Assembly: GCA_030040175.1 (NCBI GenBank)
Contig: JASHUF010000262.1
Location: 1 to 6,107, forward strand
Reading direction: 5' to 3'
Source: Acidobacteriaceae bacterium
GTDB lineage: Bacteria; Acidobacteriota; Terriglobia; Terriglobales; Acidobacteriaceae
DNA length: 6,107 nt
Made by a program: the position numbers and the translations under genes. This document shows, piece by piece, positions 4,969 through 6,107 of this stretch. Within the stretch, counting starts at the first letter, position 1. Every line of letters begins with the position of its first letter. Under the pieces are notes generated by a model. That model saw only the letters and a program-made list of their open reading frames with translations. It made no database searches and was not told where the DNA came from.

Positions 4969-6107
4969 AGTTGCAGTATGGCTTCGCGCGCTCGCTGGTG
5001 CCTGCCCGCACCTGGCCGTTCTTCATCGACGTAGGCGTGGCCGCGTGCGGCCTGGCGGTCTTCTTCACCATCGTGAGCACGGGCGTTTACTGGCTGGGCA
5101 AGCCCATTCCGGTGGTGCCCATATCGAGTTCCATCGCCGTGCTGCCGCTCTACGCCTTCTACTCCATTGTGCGCATGGCGATTGCGTACATGCTCAGCCT
5201 GGCCTTCGCCGTCACCTATGGTTACGTGGCCGCGTACAACCCGCGCCTGGAGCCGTGGATGGTGGCCGTACTGGATATCCTGCAGTCGATCCCCGTGCTC
5301 AGCTTTTTGCCGCCGGTGGTGCTGGCCATGGTCTCGCTCATTCCCGGCCATCAGCTGGGCATCGAGATGGGCGTAATCCTGCTCATCTTCACCGGGCAGG
5401 TGTGGAACCTGGCGTTCAGTTTCTACACTTCGCTCAAGACCATTCCGCGGGAGATGGTGGAAGCTTCGCGCATCTATCGTTATTCCCGGTGGCAGCGGTT
5501 CTGGCAATTGGAGCTGCCGTTCTCGGCCATCGGGCTGGTGTGGAACTCGATTGTCTCCGTGGCCGGCGGCTGGTTCGCGCTGATCTTCTGCGAAACCTTC
5601 ACCATGGGCAATCGCAATTTTCAGCTTCCAGGGCTGGGCAGTTACATCCAGGAGGCCACGTATGCGGGCGACGTGCGCGCGCTTGTGGCCGGCATCGGCG
5701 CGGTGATTTTGATCGTGGTAGCGACGGACCAACTGGTGTGGCGGCCGCTGATCGCCTGGAGCGACAAATTCAAATTCGAGCAGGTGGAATCGGCGGATAG
5801 GGTGAAGTCGCCGATCCTCGAAATGCTGCGCAAGTCCACGCTGTTCAGCAGCGTGCCGGGGCGGCTGGCGGGGCAGATCGAGGAGCCGATCTACCGGCGC
5901 CTGGCGCGCACGCGTGAGTGCCGCGTGGTGCAACCGCTCGACGGAGTGCGGACAACGAAGGCCTCGCCCGCCTACTGGGCTTTGCTGACGGCGGTCACGG
6001 TGGTCGTCATTTGGGCGGCAGCGCAGGCCATTTACATGCTGAGCTCGATCACCTGGCCCGATCTCAAGCTGCTGCTCGAGGGCGCGGCGGCCACGTTCCT
6101 GCGCGTG
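4965..6107 (+). CDS. ABC transporter permease, first half of a probable tandem-domain permease (3'-truncated)
   Basis: Inner-membrane subunit of the same importer; 381 codons lie in the window without a stop. The GTG start at 4965 overlaps the ATPase TGA. The first permease domain has hydrophobic segments at about 18-45, 56-90, 98-125, 133-157, 185-210 and 238-262. The cytoplasmic EAA loop that docks on the ATPase is at about 166-195 (EASRIYRYSRWQRFW then LPFSAIGL). A BPD_transp_1-type permease of the NitT/TauT group would end near residue 265. This one continues through a charged linker (about 263-335) into a new hydrophobic segment (337-360), followed by amphipathic sequence as at the start of a second domain. 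I infer a double-length permease of about 570-600 residues, which would let a single gene supply both membrane halves. Permeases partnering AAA-associated ATPases are commonly of this type. No substrate-binding protein gene is seen before the edge. Confidence 0.9.
   Translation, partial: MKLQYGFARSLVPARTWPFFIDVGVAACGLAVFFTIVSTGVYWLGKPIPVVPISSSIAVLPLYAFYSIVRMAIAYMLSLAFAVTYGYVAAYNPRLEPWMVAVLDILQSIPVLSFLPPVVLAMVSLIPGHQLGIEMGVILLIFTGQVWNLAFSFYTSLKTIPREMVEASRIYRYSRWQRFWQLELPFSAIGLVWNSIVSVAGGWFALIFCETFTMGNRNFQLPGLGSYIQEATYAGDVRALVAGIGAVILIVVATDQLVWRPLIAWSDKFKFEQVESADRVKSPILEMLRKSTLFSSVPGRLAGQIEEPIYRRLARTRECRVVQPLDGVRTTKASPAYWALLTAVTVVVIWAAAQAIYMLSSITWPDLKLLLEGAAATFLRV

Noticed and set aside
4724..5933. 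Open frames on both strands overlapping the permease
   Set aside because: The true permease frame carries transmembrane segments and an EAA loop; the others give Arg/His/Ala-rich translations without domains.

Overview
This 6.1 kb window is GC-rich and gene-dense, and looks like chromosomal DNA of a free-living bacterium. The coding style and the small stand-alone receiver protein suggest Acidobacteriota (Terriglobia-like). That assignment is a guess from general resemblance; there is no rRNA or other marker gene here. I see no mobile element, tRNA, rRNA or CRISPR array.

The left half is a minus-strand group, transcribed right to left. It starts with a single-domain response regulator (3101-2733). 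After a 121-bp gap containing a short perfect hairpin comes allantoinase, allB (2611-1190). Allantoinase overlaps by 4 bases (ATGA) an M20-family amidohydrolase, best read as allantoate amidohydrolase, allC (from 1193, running off the left edge close to its C-terminus). Together the last two enzymes would convert allantoin to allantoate and then to ureidoglycine/ureidoglycolate plus ammonia and CO2, which is nitrogen salvage from purines.

The right half is a plus-strand transporter operon of the NitT/TauT (nitrate/sulfonate/taurine-type) ABC superfamily. It encodes an ATPase of 475 residues with an extra C-terminal AAA-associated domain (3541-4968). A GTGA overlap couples it to a permease (4965 onward, running off the right edge) that looks like the first half of a double-length, two-copy permease. 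No substrate-binding protein is visible.

The two halves diverge from a 439-bp intergenic region (3102-3540). Its transporter-proximal part has a candidate -10 box (TACAAT, 3342-3347), a 15-bp-pair imperfect hairpin (3363-3405) and further GC-rich hairpins before a good ribosome binding site. It could be a structured 5' leader. A functional link between transporter and ureide enzymes is possible from adjacency but not shown.
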